Source of the DNA: Blasia pusilla
Lineage: Eukaryota > Marchantiophyta > Marchantiopsida > Blasiales
Length of the DNA stretch: 64,000 nucleotides
Assembly: GCA_050084515.1 (NCBI GenBank)
Contig: CM114273.1
Location: 27,714,001-27,778,000 of the forward strand
Direction: 5' to 3'
The notes under the pieces were generated by a model. The model saw only the letters and a list, made by a program, of their open reading frames with translations. It was not told the origin of the DNA and ran no database searches. Position 1 is the stretch's first letter. Every line of letters begins with the position of its first letter. Below, in pieces: positions 1 to 10,324 of the stretch. Both the position numbers and the translations under genes were made by a program.

Positions 1-932
1 GGTTCACTCCGGAGTACCAAGGGTTGCGCGACACGGTGGAATGCGTGCGGATGCGGCAGAGTGGTTTCTTAAGCGCGTATGTGAGGGAGTTTAGTGCGAA
101 ACTGACTTCTAGTCCAAAGATGGATGAGCACGCAAAGAAGGCTATCTTCATTAGTGGACTCAAGCCGAGCGCTGAAAAGGCCCTTTACCGAATGCCGACG
201 TTGCTAGAGACCTGCGCGGATCTTCTGAGGCTAGCGGAGCGGATTGGGGACGATGAGGTCCAAACCCATAAACCCTTTGAGCCAAAAGGTTTTTCAAAGT
301 AGTCGAAAAATAAGGAGGCGTTCAAAAGAGGTTGGAGTGGGGGCCAACACGAACCAGGAGAGTCGTCTGCCCCGCCAGCAAAACGAGTGGAACTTCATGC
401 GAAACCGAGAGGAGGACAACACTCAAAGTCAGGGAACGGTAAGGTCGTATGCTACAACTGTGGCGAACCTGGGCACCTGGCGAAAGGGTGTTCGAAACCG
501 AAGGTTAGTAATGGGAGTATGATTGCGTTTTCTGCTAAGCATCTGTTGGCGGGCGATCTCGAGACATCCCTTCAAGTCACCAAGAGGACGCACAATTTGG
601 TGTACCTAAGATCCAAGATTGTTGATCGCGATGTGTTGTTGCTCGTGGATACAAGTGCTTCGCACTCCTTCCTAAGCCCGAGAATCGTGAAGGAACTGGG
701 GCTCTCTACCTCTAAGGCGGATGAGCCCATTCAAGTAGGATTTGCAGGAGGCAAGTCTCATCGGACTTCTGATTTGGTCTTGGGTTTGACAGTAGGATGC
801 GGGATATTCGAGTTGAAGGAGAATTTCACTGTGTGCGAAATGGATGGCATTGACGGAGTCTTGGGGAATACATTCCTAGATGCGTATGAGGTGGAGTTAA
901 GATGTAGACCCTTAAGGTTGAGCGTCTTGCTA
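1..932 (+). mobile_element. Ty3/gypsy chromovirus internal fragment (copy A)
   Basis: This is the gag-to-protease part of an LTR retrotransposon, cut off at both ends. It is closely similar at the DNA level to the chromovirus at 31,196-36,371: the two share the stretch from about 495 to 932, which corresponds to about 31,340-31,770. No LTR is in view on the left. On the right the similarity stops just after the protease, at about 932, where an inverted copy of its own last bases and then the minus-strand element B begin. It is a dead fragment. Confidence 0.85.
24..932 (+). pseudogene. Chromovirus gag-nucleocapsid-protease reading frame with one in-frame stop
   Basis: One continuous frame encodes the end of a Retrotrans_gag-type capsid domain (24-299), a CCHC zinc knuckle (CYNCGEPGHLAKGC, about 450-492) and a retropepsin-like domain (about 590-930). 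It would package RNA and process the polyprotein of a gypsy element. The frame is interrupted by a single TAG at 300-302, between capsid and nucleocapsid, and resumes in the same frame. The protease active-site triplet reads D-T-S-A where D-T-G/S-A is expected. The second conserved patch, V-L-G-N, is intact. The RT, RNase H and integrase that should follow are missing because the element is broken at about 932. Confidence 0.8.
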
Positions 933-946
933 AACCTTAAGGGTCT
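906..946. repeat. Perfect 14-bp inverted repeat at a transposon-transposon junction
   Basis: Bases 906-919 (AGACCCTTAAGGTT) are repeated in perfect inverted form at 933-946, with a 13-nt spacer. The left arm belongs to chromovirus copy A. The right arm sits exactly where A ends and the minus-strand element B begins. The matching part of copy C (about 10,770) does not contain this extra inverted stretch. It therefore looks like an inserted snap-back copy made when the two ends were joined. Confidence 0.85.
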
Positions 947-1518
947 CCTAAGATCGGCACATTCTCCTGAATGTAGGCTGGACAACAAGACAGGTGTTCC
1001 TACAACTGCCGTAAGACCCTCAAAATCTCCCAAAACAACCTAGACCGAGTGTCAGCCAACTCGCTGCCTCATCCAGCACTTGATTGACCCTCACAAGGCC
1101 AACCGGCAATGACCAAATCAATGGTCCCTACCCGCTCTAAGTCCTGCGCCCCCAACAACGAAATATCCCTCGGTAGGGAACTCTAATACCCCTATACCGC
1201 GGACCCACACAATAAGTCGGGAAAACATAGGCATAAATGCACCACATGTCGTAGTGAGATGCGCCTCGTAATATCATCACTCTCCACATACAGGTACTAT
1301 TGCACTCGCACTCCTGCGTGCAAAACAGCAGCTAACCCGCTACTAATCCCTCCAAAGAGATCTAACACTCGAATACCCTCCTCGGGGATACACCACACAA
1401 TGGGTGTGGTATCCAAAGGTGTCATCGTTGCACTCCCTGCTACCTCGGGTTCCTCAGACCCGTCATGCTCCGGTGCAAACGCCTCGCTCCACGAGGTCTG
1501 CACGTGCTCATCTGCCAA
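943..1518 (-). pseudogene. C5-cytosine DNA methyltransferase fragment (copy B)
   Basis: The reading frame contains motif I (VLDLFGGISSGLAAVL), the S-adenosylmethionine pocket of C5-MTases. It then has a motif IV-like segment in which the catalytic P-C is present but followed by E (WPCEGQSS) where copy C has PCQ, and motif VI (ENVP) just before the truncation. The domain lies directly downstream of the protease region in the same element. In-frame TAGs at 1194-1192 and 1002-1000 occur at the same positions in copy C (10,520 and 10,712). A further TAG falls right after motif I, where copy C has CAG. No target-recognition domain or motifs IX-X remain. The family is recognised from motif order and spacing, and the copy is clearly inactive. 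Confidence 0.75.
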
Positions 1519-2608
1519 TCATCGAAGCTCCTCAGTCGAGCCCCACAATGGTACCTCTCCTCCACGAAATGATGCGGCTACCATAATACTCCTCTCCATA
1601 GAAACTTCAGGAATGGGAGTATCCTCTGCATGGACATGTCCCTCAATCAAATCACTAGGCCAAGTGATGGCACTGCTAAATGCTCCTAAGGTCGCCACCT
1701 CTCTTGGCCGTCGCTCGATCACTGCACCTGTGAATGAGCTAAGGGCGCCCATCACCTGACTGCCATCCTGGTCTGTAGGACGCTCACTCCTCCTAGTAAT
1801 CCAGGGAAAACCCCATCCGGTATAACACTTCTCCACCAACCAAGACGTCGTAGGACTCTGCATCAGTCACTATCACCTTGGCTCGCACCACGGACTCATC
1901 TGTAGGATGTCCCGGGCGAATCTTCACCACGACCTCTTGTCGAGTGATATACTCTGTGATACTCGCTCCACCCAAAGATGTCTGTATCCGGAATGGACAA
2001 CGCTCCACATCGGCTCTCGTCAAGCCCAATCCTCTGAATGACACTCTCCCCAACATCAGGGATTGCGCTCCTGAATCCAACAAGATGCGCTGCGGACTAA
2101 AAGCTCTACCTTCGTGACTCACCAACTGGAAGACCTCTCCCTGGTTATCCAACAACACAACACTAGGAGAAGCCATGGCACACTCTACCGCGGGTCTAGC
2201 GGGCATCTTCGCCATCCTAGCAGCCGCAGCCTGCCATGATTCTGATGTGGACGGCCCGAGCATCCGCTCCAAGGGCAGGTCCATCACCTCCTCTGCAATC
2301 ATCTGTGAATGTGATGGAGGAACTCCAACCCCATGCTCACATAGTGAAGCGGCCTCCCGAAAAGCCTCGGCGGGAGTACCCCCCAACATCATAACATCGG
2401 AAGCAAAAAATAAAGGAGCGCGGTACACAATGGTGGACACCCCCAACAACGTGCTCGACATATGCCCCTCTTGAGTATCAACGATAGGAGTCATCGCACT
2501 CGCTTCTCCCATTGCCCTCCGTGCCTGCACAGCAACAACATCACCAACTCTCCAGGAACTCTCATCAGGACCCATCGATGGGGTCCTCATCGCCTCAGAC
2601 AACGTCAA
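1519..2608 (-). pseudogene. Retropepsin-like protease and linker of the DNMT retroelement (copy B)
   Basis: This long minus-strand frame carries an aspartic-protease signature, LLDSGAQ (about 2040), and a downstream V-L-V-G-G patch (about 1830), in the layout of retroviral-type proteases. A linker rich in acidic and small residues then leads into the methyltransferase. Copy C encodes the same protein at 9173-10,300. A frame change near 1790-1860 splits the frame. Upstream of the protease is a ~180-residue segment (about 2200-2600) that I do not recognise outside this family. The protease would cut the element's polyprotein. Copy B retains the intact DSGA, whereas copy C has DSRA. Confidence 0.65.
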
Positions 2609-2644
2609 AGATTGAGGAAGCCTAGTCTGTTTCCTGGCTTCCCC

Positions 2645-4177
2645 TCACTGTGGATCCAACTCTACGGCTGCTCCACGTGTCACAACTGCGGCTGCCTCCA
2701 TTTGGGCAATCCCACACATCCAACCAGGATCCTCCATATCTCTGGATGCTGCATATGATGTCAATGCCATGGATCCGGCATCGGGTAATCTCAATGACAT
2801 AGCGGCAATCTGCTCCCGTAGCTGATGTAACTGAGCAGCCATCCTAGCCTCATGTCCGACATCTCCCTTGACGCGTCTAGGTGGTGGGACTCTACCTCCT
2901 CCATGGGCAGCTCCACCACCGTGTCGGGCAACTCCAGCTCCTCGTCCCCCAACGGGACCACTTGGTGCACGATCTCTAGCCCACTCGGATCGGCTACTCG
3001 CTCTAGTGCCCTCTCTAGCTCTCCGTCCGGACGTAACTCAGGATGTAAACTGAAACACCTGGCACGTGTATGACCATACCTCTGAAAATAGTCAAACTGA
3101 TAACCTCCTGGTGCAGCACCATCTCCTCCTCCATACTGAAGCACACGTCCATGACCCTAACGAGTGCAATCGCGTTGATGATGGGCTCCACCACATGACC
3201 AACAAGTAATAGTAGGCGGCTGCTACTGAGCTGCATATGAAGGCGCAAGTCTTTGTGGCACGGCCTCCTGGTATCCTCCTTGAGCTCGTGGTGCCATAGT
3301 TGACCTATCTCGGAGTCCACGTTGCTGCACAAGTAGTGAAGGCAATCGTGACTGCTCTCACCCAGAACCCATGTTGGCTACGCTCTCCTCCGCCATATTG
3401 CGCTCAATGTTCTCGGCGGTCCTAAAAACATCTCTCAACATAGAGGAGGTGCTCATAAGAAGCACTCCCTCCCGCACCTGTATCTGTAGGGTCCGGTCCA
3501 GTATCCCGTATCATGACTGGATAGCCTGAGCCTCTGTCACATACTAGAGTGACGTTGATCAATCAGCGCAAGCGAGTGTAAGCCTCACGCAAAATCTCAC
3601 CCGGGCGCCTCTGGAAGTCGTGGATGATCCGCAACTTCTCCGTCCGTACCCCCTGGTAGCTCGCCCTCAACTCAGCAAAGAACTCAACCACGGGGTTGAA
3701 CTTGGGACGAACCTGACTACAAAGTGCAACTGCTCGAGTGCGAGTGACCCCTCCTAAAACATCACTAGTGGAAAAGGAAGTAGCCTCTCCTGACTCCTCC
3801 TCCTCACCTGGGAACGGCTCCATCCATCACACATAGTGTGGGTCGTAGTAGAGTCGCCATGCCTCAATCTCTTGGGCATATCTATGGGAGAATTCATGGT
3901 AATCGTCCATGGGTGCCTCCTCTAAATGCAGGAACATACCGTTTCATGCCGTAAACGGGTTGAACTCTCTAGAGTTCCTAGCCCGCTGTGAATCACACCA
4001 ACTCCTAAACTCCGCAATAAAGTCGTGTAGCTCTATGGTGCCTACAGCATCCAAAAACCTACGCGGTCCTCTACCCCGGTCGTCCATCTCGTACGCCCAA
4101 CTAGTAGGACCACTCAATGTGTACGGTGGATTGCTAATACACTCCTCTACATGCTCCCCCTCGTCTGAAGATGACAT
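2645..4177 (-). pseudogene. gag of the DNMT retroelement (copy B), broken into several frames
   Basis: The N-terminal part (4177-3944) carries a capsid-like segment beginning near GPRRFLDAVGTIEL. A second piece (3823-3563) has the conserved VEFFAELRASYQGVR and the REAYTRLR helix. A zinc knuckle, CWSCGGAHHQRDC, lies at about 3174-3212. A second, degenerate knuckle (FDYFQRYGHTRARC) follows at about 3055-3095. The same blocks occur in copy C (7906-8912), and the capsid blocks in the fragment at 18,160-18,770. The first knuckle has one residue fewer between Cys2 and His than the usual CX2CX4HX4C. Stops and frame changes separate the pieces, so no Gag could be made. Confidence 0.65.
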
Positions 4178-4289
4178 AGAAGGAGATCGAGGTGGTCTCT
4201 CACGTGGAGACCCTTGAACCTCGCACCACTCCGGGTAAACCCTCCACAGCTACTCTCAGGTCCACTACCTCGCCTCTCAAAATCCTGAA

Positions 4290-5964
4290 AGGACGCCGTG
4301 ATGGCCCTCATGCCCCTCTCACATGATCACTCTCAACCTCGCAAGTAATCCCTCAATCACTCATCCCAAACATGCGGCACTCAATCTACACTCTCCCTCC
4401 TCAAGACGTGTAACATGCGGCAACAAGCGGCATGGTGCGGCAAATCGACCAGGCTGTCATCTCATCGACAACCTACCCTCAACTCCAGACATCCCACACA
4501 GGTCTATGTCCCCTTAACCACATACATAAATTATGCTCTCAGCATCCACACAACCCAATATCCCCAAATAAACTACCAAAATCCCAGAATCCCTCACGTG
4601 TGCAAGGTAAGAGACTAGAATGGGTAACCTCCATACATGTTGATGTTGCTCCTCAGCAACTGTAAATCTCGACCCCAACTCGCTCATGGAGACAACTCCT
4701 CCAATCAGCAAGTCATACTCCTCCCGTACTAACGCTGCTCAAAGCTCCTCGATGGACAATGCGGTTCCAACGGAACGGTGCGGCGTTGCAGGCGGTACAG
4801 AACGGCTACGAATGGCACGGCCCTCGATGGTGGGATACGGCACTCAGCGGCATACCCTCCTCAATCAACAATAAACCCACACTCTACTCCACAACGACGA
4901 TACGGCTCTATGATCAAGACATTGCAGTGCGGCCACGAGCGGCACGGCGCGGCAATCGGCAGCGCATTGCGGCTATGGGCGTCATGGCACGGTACTCAAT
5001 CGTCGTCGAGCGGCTACTAGTCACAAGATAGCAGCATAAAATCAAAACTCAAACATCATAACCGGAGATCATCTACCATCACTGGTTGATGACAAAAGTG
5101 CAATGACGTGGCGGCCAAACCAAAGTATGTGGTGGCGGCGTAAGTCAGAGAATCAAGGGTGGTCGTGGAAGACCCTCCACTTCGTAATGGCGGCAATGGC
5201 AACCAAAGGGTGGACAACGGCCGAATGCGGCTCTGAGCAACGCTGGGCAACGGCAATGGCCGATGGTGGCCGGTGGACCGTGGATCGTTGACGGTGACGA
5301 TTGATCGTTGATGGTGACGACAGACCATTGACGGTGACAATTGACCGTTGACGGTGATGGTCACTATGACGGCGACGGCCGCCGCTGGCGTAGCGGCTGG
5401 TTTAGGGTTTGAATAATTTAACCCTAAAAATTGCCTTGCAATGGCAATTTTTCAAGATTGACCATACCTTTTTACTGGCAACTCCAAATTATGCATTGTT
5501 TGATGCACAACATGCACAGCTTCACGATCTACAACAGCGTCAAAAAATATTTGGAATTGGACATTCCAATAAAAATAGACACGGACTGTTGTAAAGCCCA
5601 ATGTCTCTTTCTCCTACACAAAATTTGGCAGCGCTTCCGCGCTAATTTCTCCCAACGAAAATGTAAAACCTATAAAAATACAAATCAACAAGCTATATGG
5701 TGCTCCCGAGAACACCGGCATGGGGCAACCCGCCCCCATAATCAATCCCTATCAGAAATTTGGCAGCGCTTCCGCGCGCCACTCTTCCACACGAAAAATC
5801 GGCAAATGCAAAAAACAATCAAAGCGGCCCTTGCTCCGGTGAGCACTCCCATGAGCCCCTGAACGGGGAACACTGTCCCCAACCTGCATAAACAGCGAGT
5901 GACCAATGAGCTCCCCCATGAAGCTCTCTCACTTTCTCATTCTCTCATTCTCTCATTCTTTCTT
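4290..5964 (-). other. Non-coding leader of copy B, with short tandem repeats
   Basis: About 1.7 kb separates the 5' LTR from gag. It contains no sustained reading frame. It is rich in repeated GCGGCAC/CGGCACGG-type words (4750-5030) and in a degenerate ~20-bp tandem repeat built on TTGACxxTTGAxGGTGACG (about 5283-5375). The same leader, including the short repeats, occurs at about 23,530-24,736 next to another LTR of this family, which shows it is part of the element. I see no clear tRNA primer-binding site directly after the LTR. Confidence 0.6.
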
Positions 5965-6480
5965 TGTAAAGTAAGATCCAATCTCTCTCTACACCATCTC
6001 ACACCATAGCTCTCAAAGGTGTACACTCTCTCTCATGTCAAACCAAACCCACTCTCCTAATGAGAGGCTTGGGTTACACTCACAAGGCAAGGGATCATAG
6101 TTCTACCACCTCATGCCAAGAGGTTCAACAAAGAGAGAATGAGCTCTCAAGCTCTCTCTCTTTGAGGTATATCCCTCCCCTCTCCCAAGCTCTCTCCATG
6201 GTAACCTATTCTCCCAAGTCACCTCCTTGGCTTTTGACCTGATGTAGGAGGTCAAGGGCCACTTAAGAAAAATAGAAAGTCAATCATATACTCAAAATGG
6301 TACTTACTTAAAATAGTAAGTTTCTCAATATGGCTCCAAATGAGCCAAAATGAAGGGGAAACCTGATCTCTCAGGTTTCCCGGAGCATCAGTAGGTCATC
6401 CTCGACTTACTAAGCCTGTTCTCCACTACTCATGAAGGCACTCTACTACATCTCACCGATTTATCCTAAAAGACGTGACA
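5965..6480 (-). repeat. 5' LTR of DNMT retroelement copy B
   Basis: This ~516-bp segment begins TGTCACG and ends TTTACA on the minus strand. It aligns along its length with the LTRs at 14,715-15,226 (plus) and 24,737-25,239 (minus). The first 388 nt also match 7520-7907. The shared block includes a TCAGGTCAAGAGCCAAGGAG-like core and CT/GA-rich stretches. Confidence 0.75.
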
Positions 6481-7519
6481 TAGGAGAAATCACCGTAAAA
6501 GCTTTACCAAAATCTTAGTAAGAGTTTCTCTTCAATTGCAAAGCCAGTAAGCTTGCTGACCTAGGAAAATCATGAGCAACACTTGGGGGATGAGTGGGAG
6601 AGAGTATTTCAACAACTCAATGAAAAATTGACATCCTCCCTTATAATGAGGAGACCTATCAAAAATCGTCCTTTCTAGTTGCATACTAATTAGAGTATGT
6701 CGGGGCTTGGAGCAGTGCTCACCCTGCATGATGGTGAGGATAGAAAGTTCATGGTGGCTTATACTAGTTACTCAAACAGTATTGTAGAGGCAAAGTATAG
6801 CTTGTGTGAGGGTAAGTGCTTAGTTGTAATATGGGTTGTCTTATATTTTAGGTGTTACTTATTCCATAACCCCATTATCATCATTACTAATCATCGATCA
6901 CTTAGGTGGTTGATGGAGTGTGACAAGCTTATTGTGAAGCTCGCTAGGTAGGCTCTATTGTTGCAAGAGTACAATTTCTAGGTGGTACATCAATGTCATG
7001 GTAGATGAGGCGTAGGGCAAGATAGTATTGAGGCCATAGAGGGGTCTTGGACTTCCCTATTTTGAGAGGTCATATGTGACCTGCTCTTAGGAGGTGACTT
7101 ACTCAGCCTTCCCTTTATGAGGAGTGGCAACCTTGGAGAGGTTGACCTTCCAAGCCATGTATGGCTCCACGTGGGTTAGTGGGCAGTTGGTCTCATGAGG
7201 AGACCGCATGTGTAGTTATTAGGGAGTTAGTATGTGTGTATTACAGGTTGGTAGTGACCTACTAGGAGGGAGGTGACTTCTGTGTATAGGTCTCCCATGG
7301 AGGTGCCCAAGGGGATATACCTTGGATGAAGCTCATTTGGAGCTCATCTTCCTTAGGATCGCAGATCCGTGTTGGGATCCGTGATATAGTGCAACTTGCA
7401 TGTATTGAGCTTGGATTCTCTCTTAAAGAGTGGGATAGGAGTCATCAATAATGGCAGATCACACACATTTTGGGATTCCTTGTGTATAATTTCTCTTGCT
7501 GTTACAACAATGTGTATCT
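6481..7519 (+). mobile_element. Truncated plus-strand copy F of the DNMT retroelement family (RNase H and 3' region only)
   Basis: Bases about 6540-7000 align with copy C at about 12,270-12,730. The recognisable RNase H stretch is 6697-6951 (GLGAVLTLHDGE, then FRCYLFHNP, then HRSLRWLMECDKL). Everything 5' of the end of RT is missing, and so are integrase and PHD. A diverged 3' untranslated region with no coding signal (about 7000-7519) leads straight to the LTR at 7520. F is more diverged than C, so it is probably an older insertion. It starts exactly where the LTR of B begins on the other strand. Confidence 0.6.
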
Positions 7520-7907
7520 TGTCACAACTCTTATGACAGATTGGTGGGATCTAGCAGAGCGTCTACACACGTAGTGGAGGACACGCCCAGGAGTTCTAGG
7601 ATGGCTTGTTGAGGCCCATGGAACCTGAGAGAGCAGGTTTCCCTTTCGTTTCGGCTCATTTGGAGCCATATTGAAAAACTTACTATTTTAGGTAAGTACC
7701 ATTTTGAGTATATGATCAAATTTCTATTTTTGTTAATTGGCCTTTGACCTCCTACATCAGGTCAAGAGCCAAGGAGATGACTTGGGAGAATAGGTTACCA
7801 TGGAGAGAGCTTGGGAGAGGGGAGGGGTATACCTCAAGGAGAGAGAGCTTGAGAACTCATTCTCTCTTTGTTAACCTCTTGGCATGAGGCGGCAGAGCTA
7901 TGGTCCC
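7520..7907 (+). repeat. Partial LTR shared by copies F (as 3' LTR) or C (as 5' LTR)
   Basis: It begins TGTCACAAC and aligns with the first ~388 bp of the C 3' LTR at 14,715. At about 7907 it jumps directly into gag, so the last ~125 bp of LTR, the leader and the start of gag are deleted. It follows F's 3' region and precedes C's gag, so it may be a recombinant between two copies. Confidence 0.65.
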
Positions 7908-8912
7908 GGAGGCATGGAGGGTACTTCCTCTTCCACTAGTGATGTTTTAGGAGGGGTCACTCGCACAGGAGGAGTTGCACTCTCTAGTCGGGTTTGTCCC
8001 ATGTTCAACCCCGTGGTTGAGTTCTTTGGTGAGTTGAGGTTGAGCTACCAAGGGGTACGGACGAGAAAGGTGCGGAGCATCCACGACTTCTAGAGGCGCT
8101 CGGGTGAGAGTTTGCGTGAGGCTTACACTCGCTTGTGTCGGTTGATCAACGTCACTCAGGAGGTGACAGAGGCTCAGGCTATCCAGTCATGATACGCAAT
8201 GCTAGGCCGGACCCTGCGGACACGGGTGCGGGAGGGAGTGCTTCTTATGAACACCTCCACTACGTTGAGAGATGTTTTTAGGACCACCAAGAACATTGAG
8301 CACAACATGGCGGAGGAGAGCGTAGCCACCATGGGTTCTGGGTGAGAGTAGTCACGATTGCCTTCACTACCTGTGCAGCAACGTGGACTCCGAGATAGGT
8401 CAATTCGGGCACCACGAGCTTAGGAAGGATACCGGGAGGCCATGCCATAGAGACCTGCGCCTTCATATGCGGCTCAGCAGCAGCCGCCTACTATTAGTTG
8501 TTGGTCATGTGGTGGAGCCCATCATCAACGTGATTGCACTCGTCAGGGTCATGGACGTGTGCCTCAGAATGGAGGAGGAGATGGTGCTGCACCAAGAGGT
8601 TGTGAGTGTGACTATTTTCAGAGGTATGGTTATACACGCGCCAGGTGTTTCAGTTTACATCCTCAATTACATCCCGACCGAGGGCCAGAGAGGGCACTAG
8701 AGCAAGTAGCCGGTCCGGATGGGCTAGAGATCGTGCACCAAGTGGTCCCGTTGGGGGACGAGGTGCTGGAGTTTCCCGACACGATGGTGGACCTGCCCAT
8801 GGAGGATATAGAGTCCCACCACCTAGACGCGTCAAGGGAGATGCCGCGTGTGAGACTAGGATGGCTACTCAAATACATCAGCTCTTGGAGCAGATTTCCG
8901 CTGTGGCATTGA
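7884..8912 (+). pseudogene. gag of copy C
   Basis: The frame starts just inside the deletion junction and carries STSDVLGGVTRT and VEFFGELRLSYQGVR, both shared with copy B. It is stopped by a TAG at 8091-8093 where copy B has CAG. Further on, the zinc knuckle CWSCGGAHHQRDC (8502-8540) and a degenerate second knuckle, CDYFQRYGYTRARC (about 8608-8650), are visible in other frames. An acidic tail (VPLGDEVLEFPDTMVDLP) closes gag. The N-terminal capsid block seen in B is missing because of the 5' deletion. Confidence 0.65.
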
Positions 8913-9172
8913 GATTACCCGATGCTGTATCCATGGCATCGACATGATATGGAGCAGGCAAAGATATGGAGGATCCTGGTTGGATGTGCGGGGTTGCCCA
9001 GATGGAGGCAGCCGCACTTGTGACGCATGGAGCAGCCGCAGAGTTGGATCCACAACGAGGGGAAGCCAGGAAACAAACTAGGCTTCCTCAATCTTTGACG
9101 TTGTCTGAGGCAATGAGGACGCCATCGATGGGTCCTCATCAGAGTTCCTAGAGAGTTGGTGATGTTATTGGT

Positions 9173-10320
9173 GTGCAGGCACGGAGGGCGATGGGAGAAG
9201 CTAGTGGGACAACTCCTATCGTTGATGCTCAAGAGGGGTATGTGTCGAGCACGTTGTTGGGGGCGGCCACCATTGTGTACCTCGCTCCTTTATTTTTTGC
9301 TTACGATGTTATGAAGTTTGGGGATACCCCCGCCGAGGCTTTTTGGCTGGCCGCTTCACTATATGAGCGCGGAGTTGGAGTTTCTGCATCACGTTCAGAG
9401 GTGATTGCAGAGGAGGTGATGGAACTGCCCTTGGAGCGGATGCTTGGGTTGTCCACGTCAGATTCATGGTAGGCTACGGCTGCTAGGATGGCGGAGATGT
9501 CTGCTAGACCCGCGATAGAGCGTACCATGGCTTCTCTCGGTGTTGTGTTGCTGGATAACCAAGGAGAGGTCTTCCAGTTGGTGAGTCCTAGAGGTAGAGC
9601 TTTTAGTCTGCAGCGCGTCTTGTTGGATTCAAGAGCGCAACCCCTGATGTTGGGGAAAGCGTTATTCAAAGGATTGGGCTTGACGAGAGCCGATGTGGAG
9701 CGTTGTCCATTCCGGATACAGACATCCTTGGGTGGAGCGAGTACCACACAGTATATCACTCGACAAGAGGTCGTGGTGAGGATTCGCCCAGGACATCCTA
9801 CAGATGAGTCCGTGGTGCAAGCCAATGCGATAGTGACTGATGCAAAGTCCTACAACATCTTGGTTGGTGGAGCAATGTTATACCCGATGGGGTTTTCCCT
9901 GGATTACTGGGAGGAGTCAGTGTCCTATAGACCAAGATGGCAGTCAGGTGATAGGCGCCTTAGCTCATTACCCGTTTGATTCACAAGTGCAGTGATCGAG
10001 CAATGGCCAAGAGAGATGGCGATCTTAGCAGCATTTAGCAATGCCATCACTTGGCCTAGTGATTTGATTGAGGGACATGTTCGTACAGAGGACACTCCCG
10101 TTCCTAACATTTCTATGGAGAGGAGTGTTATGGTAGCCGCATCATTCCGTGGAGGAGAGGTGCCGTTGTGGGGCTCGACTGAGGAGCTTCGACGATTGGC
10201 AGATGAGCATGTGCAGACCGCGTGGAGCGAGGCGTTTGCACCAGAGCGTGACGGGTCTGAGGAACCAGAGGTAGCAGGAAGTGCTACAATGACACCCTTG
10301 GATACCACACCCATTGTGTG
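9173..10320 (+). pseudogene. Protease region and linker of copy C
   Basis: This is the same protein as minus-strand 1519-2608. It has an unrecognised N-terminal segment, then a retropepsin-like domain with VLLDSRAQ (about 9620), where copy B has DSGAQ, then I-L-V-G-G (about 9860), then an acidic linker (about 9990-10,320) running into the methyltransferase. The Gly-to-Arg change in the catalytic loop would kill the protease. A TAG at about 9470 replaces the CAG found in copy B. The frame breaks again at about 9977. Confidence 0.65.
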
Positions 10321-10324
10321 GTGT

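Larger units (their letters stand above)
943..6480 (-). mobile_element. DNMT-encoding gypsy-type LTR retrotransposon, truncated copy B
   Basis: Read on the minus strand from 6480, the element has a 5' LTR (6480-5965), a long non-coding leader (to about 4290), gag, a DSGA protease, and the first part of a C5-DNA-methyltransferase that is cut off at about 943. RT, RNase H, integrase, PHD finger and 3' LTR are all lost. Plus-strand copy C carries the same modules in the same order, which shows they belong together. The LTR begins TGTCACG in the minus sense, typical of TG...CA LTR ends. Several stops show the copy is dead. Confidence 0.8.

Noticed and set aside
1259-1759. Plus-strand 166-codon frame
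   Set aside because: It is the antisense shadow of the DNMT and linker frames of minus-strand copy B.
9301-9825. Minus-strand 174-codon frame, and the 226-codon frame at 9925-10,605
   Set aside because: They lie opposite the protease and DNMT frames of copy C and have no family features.
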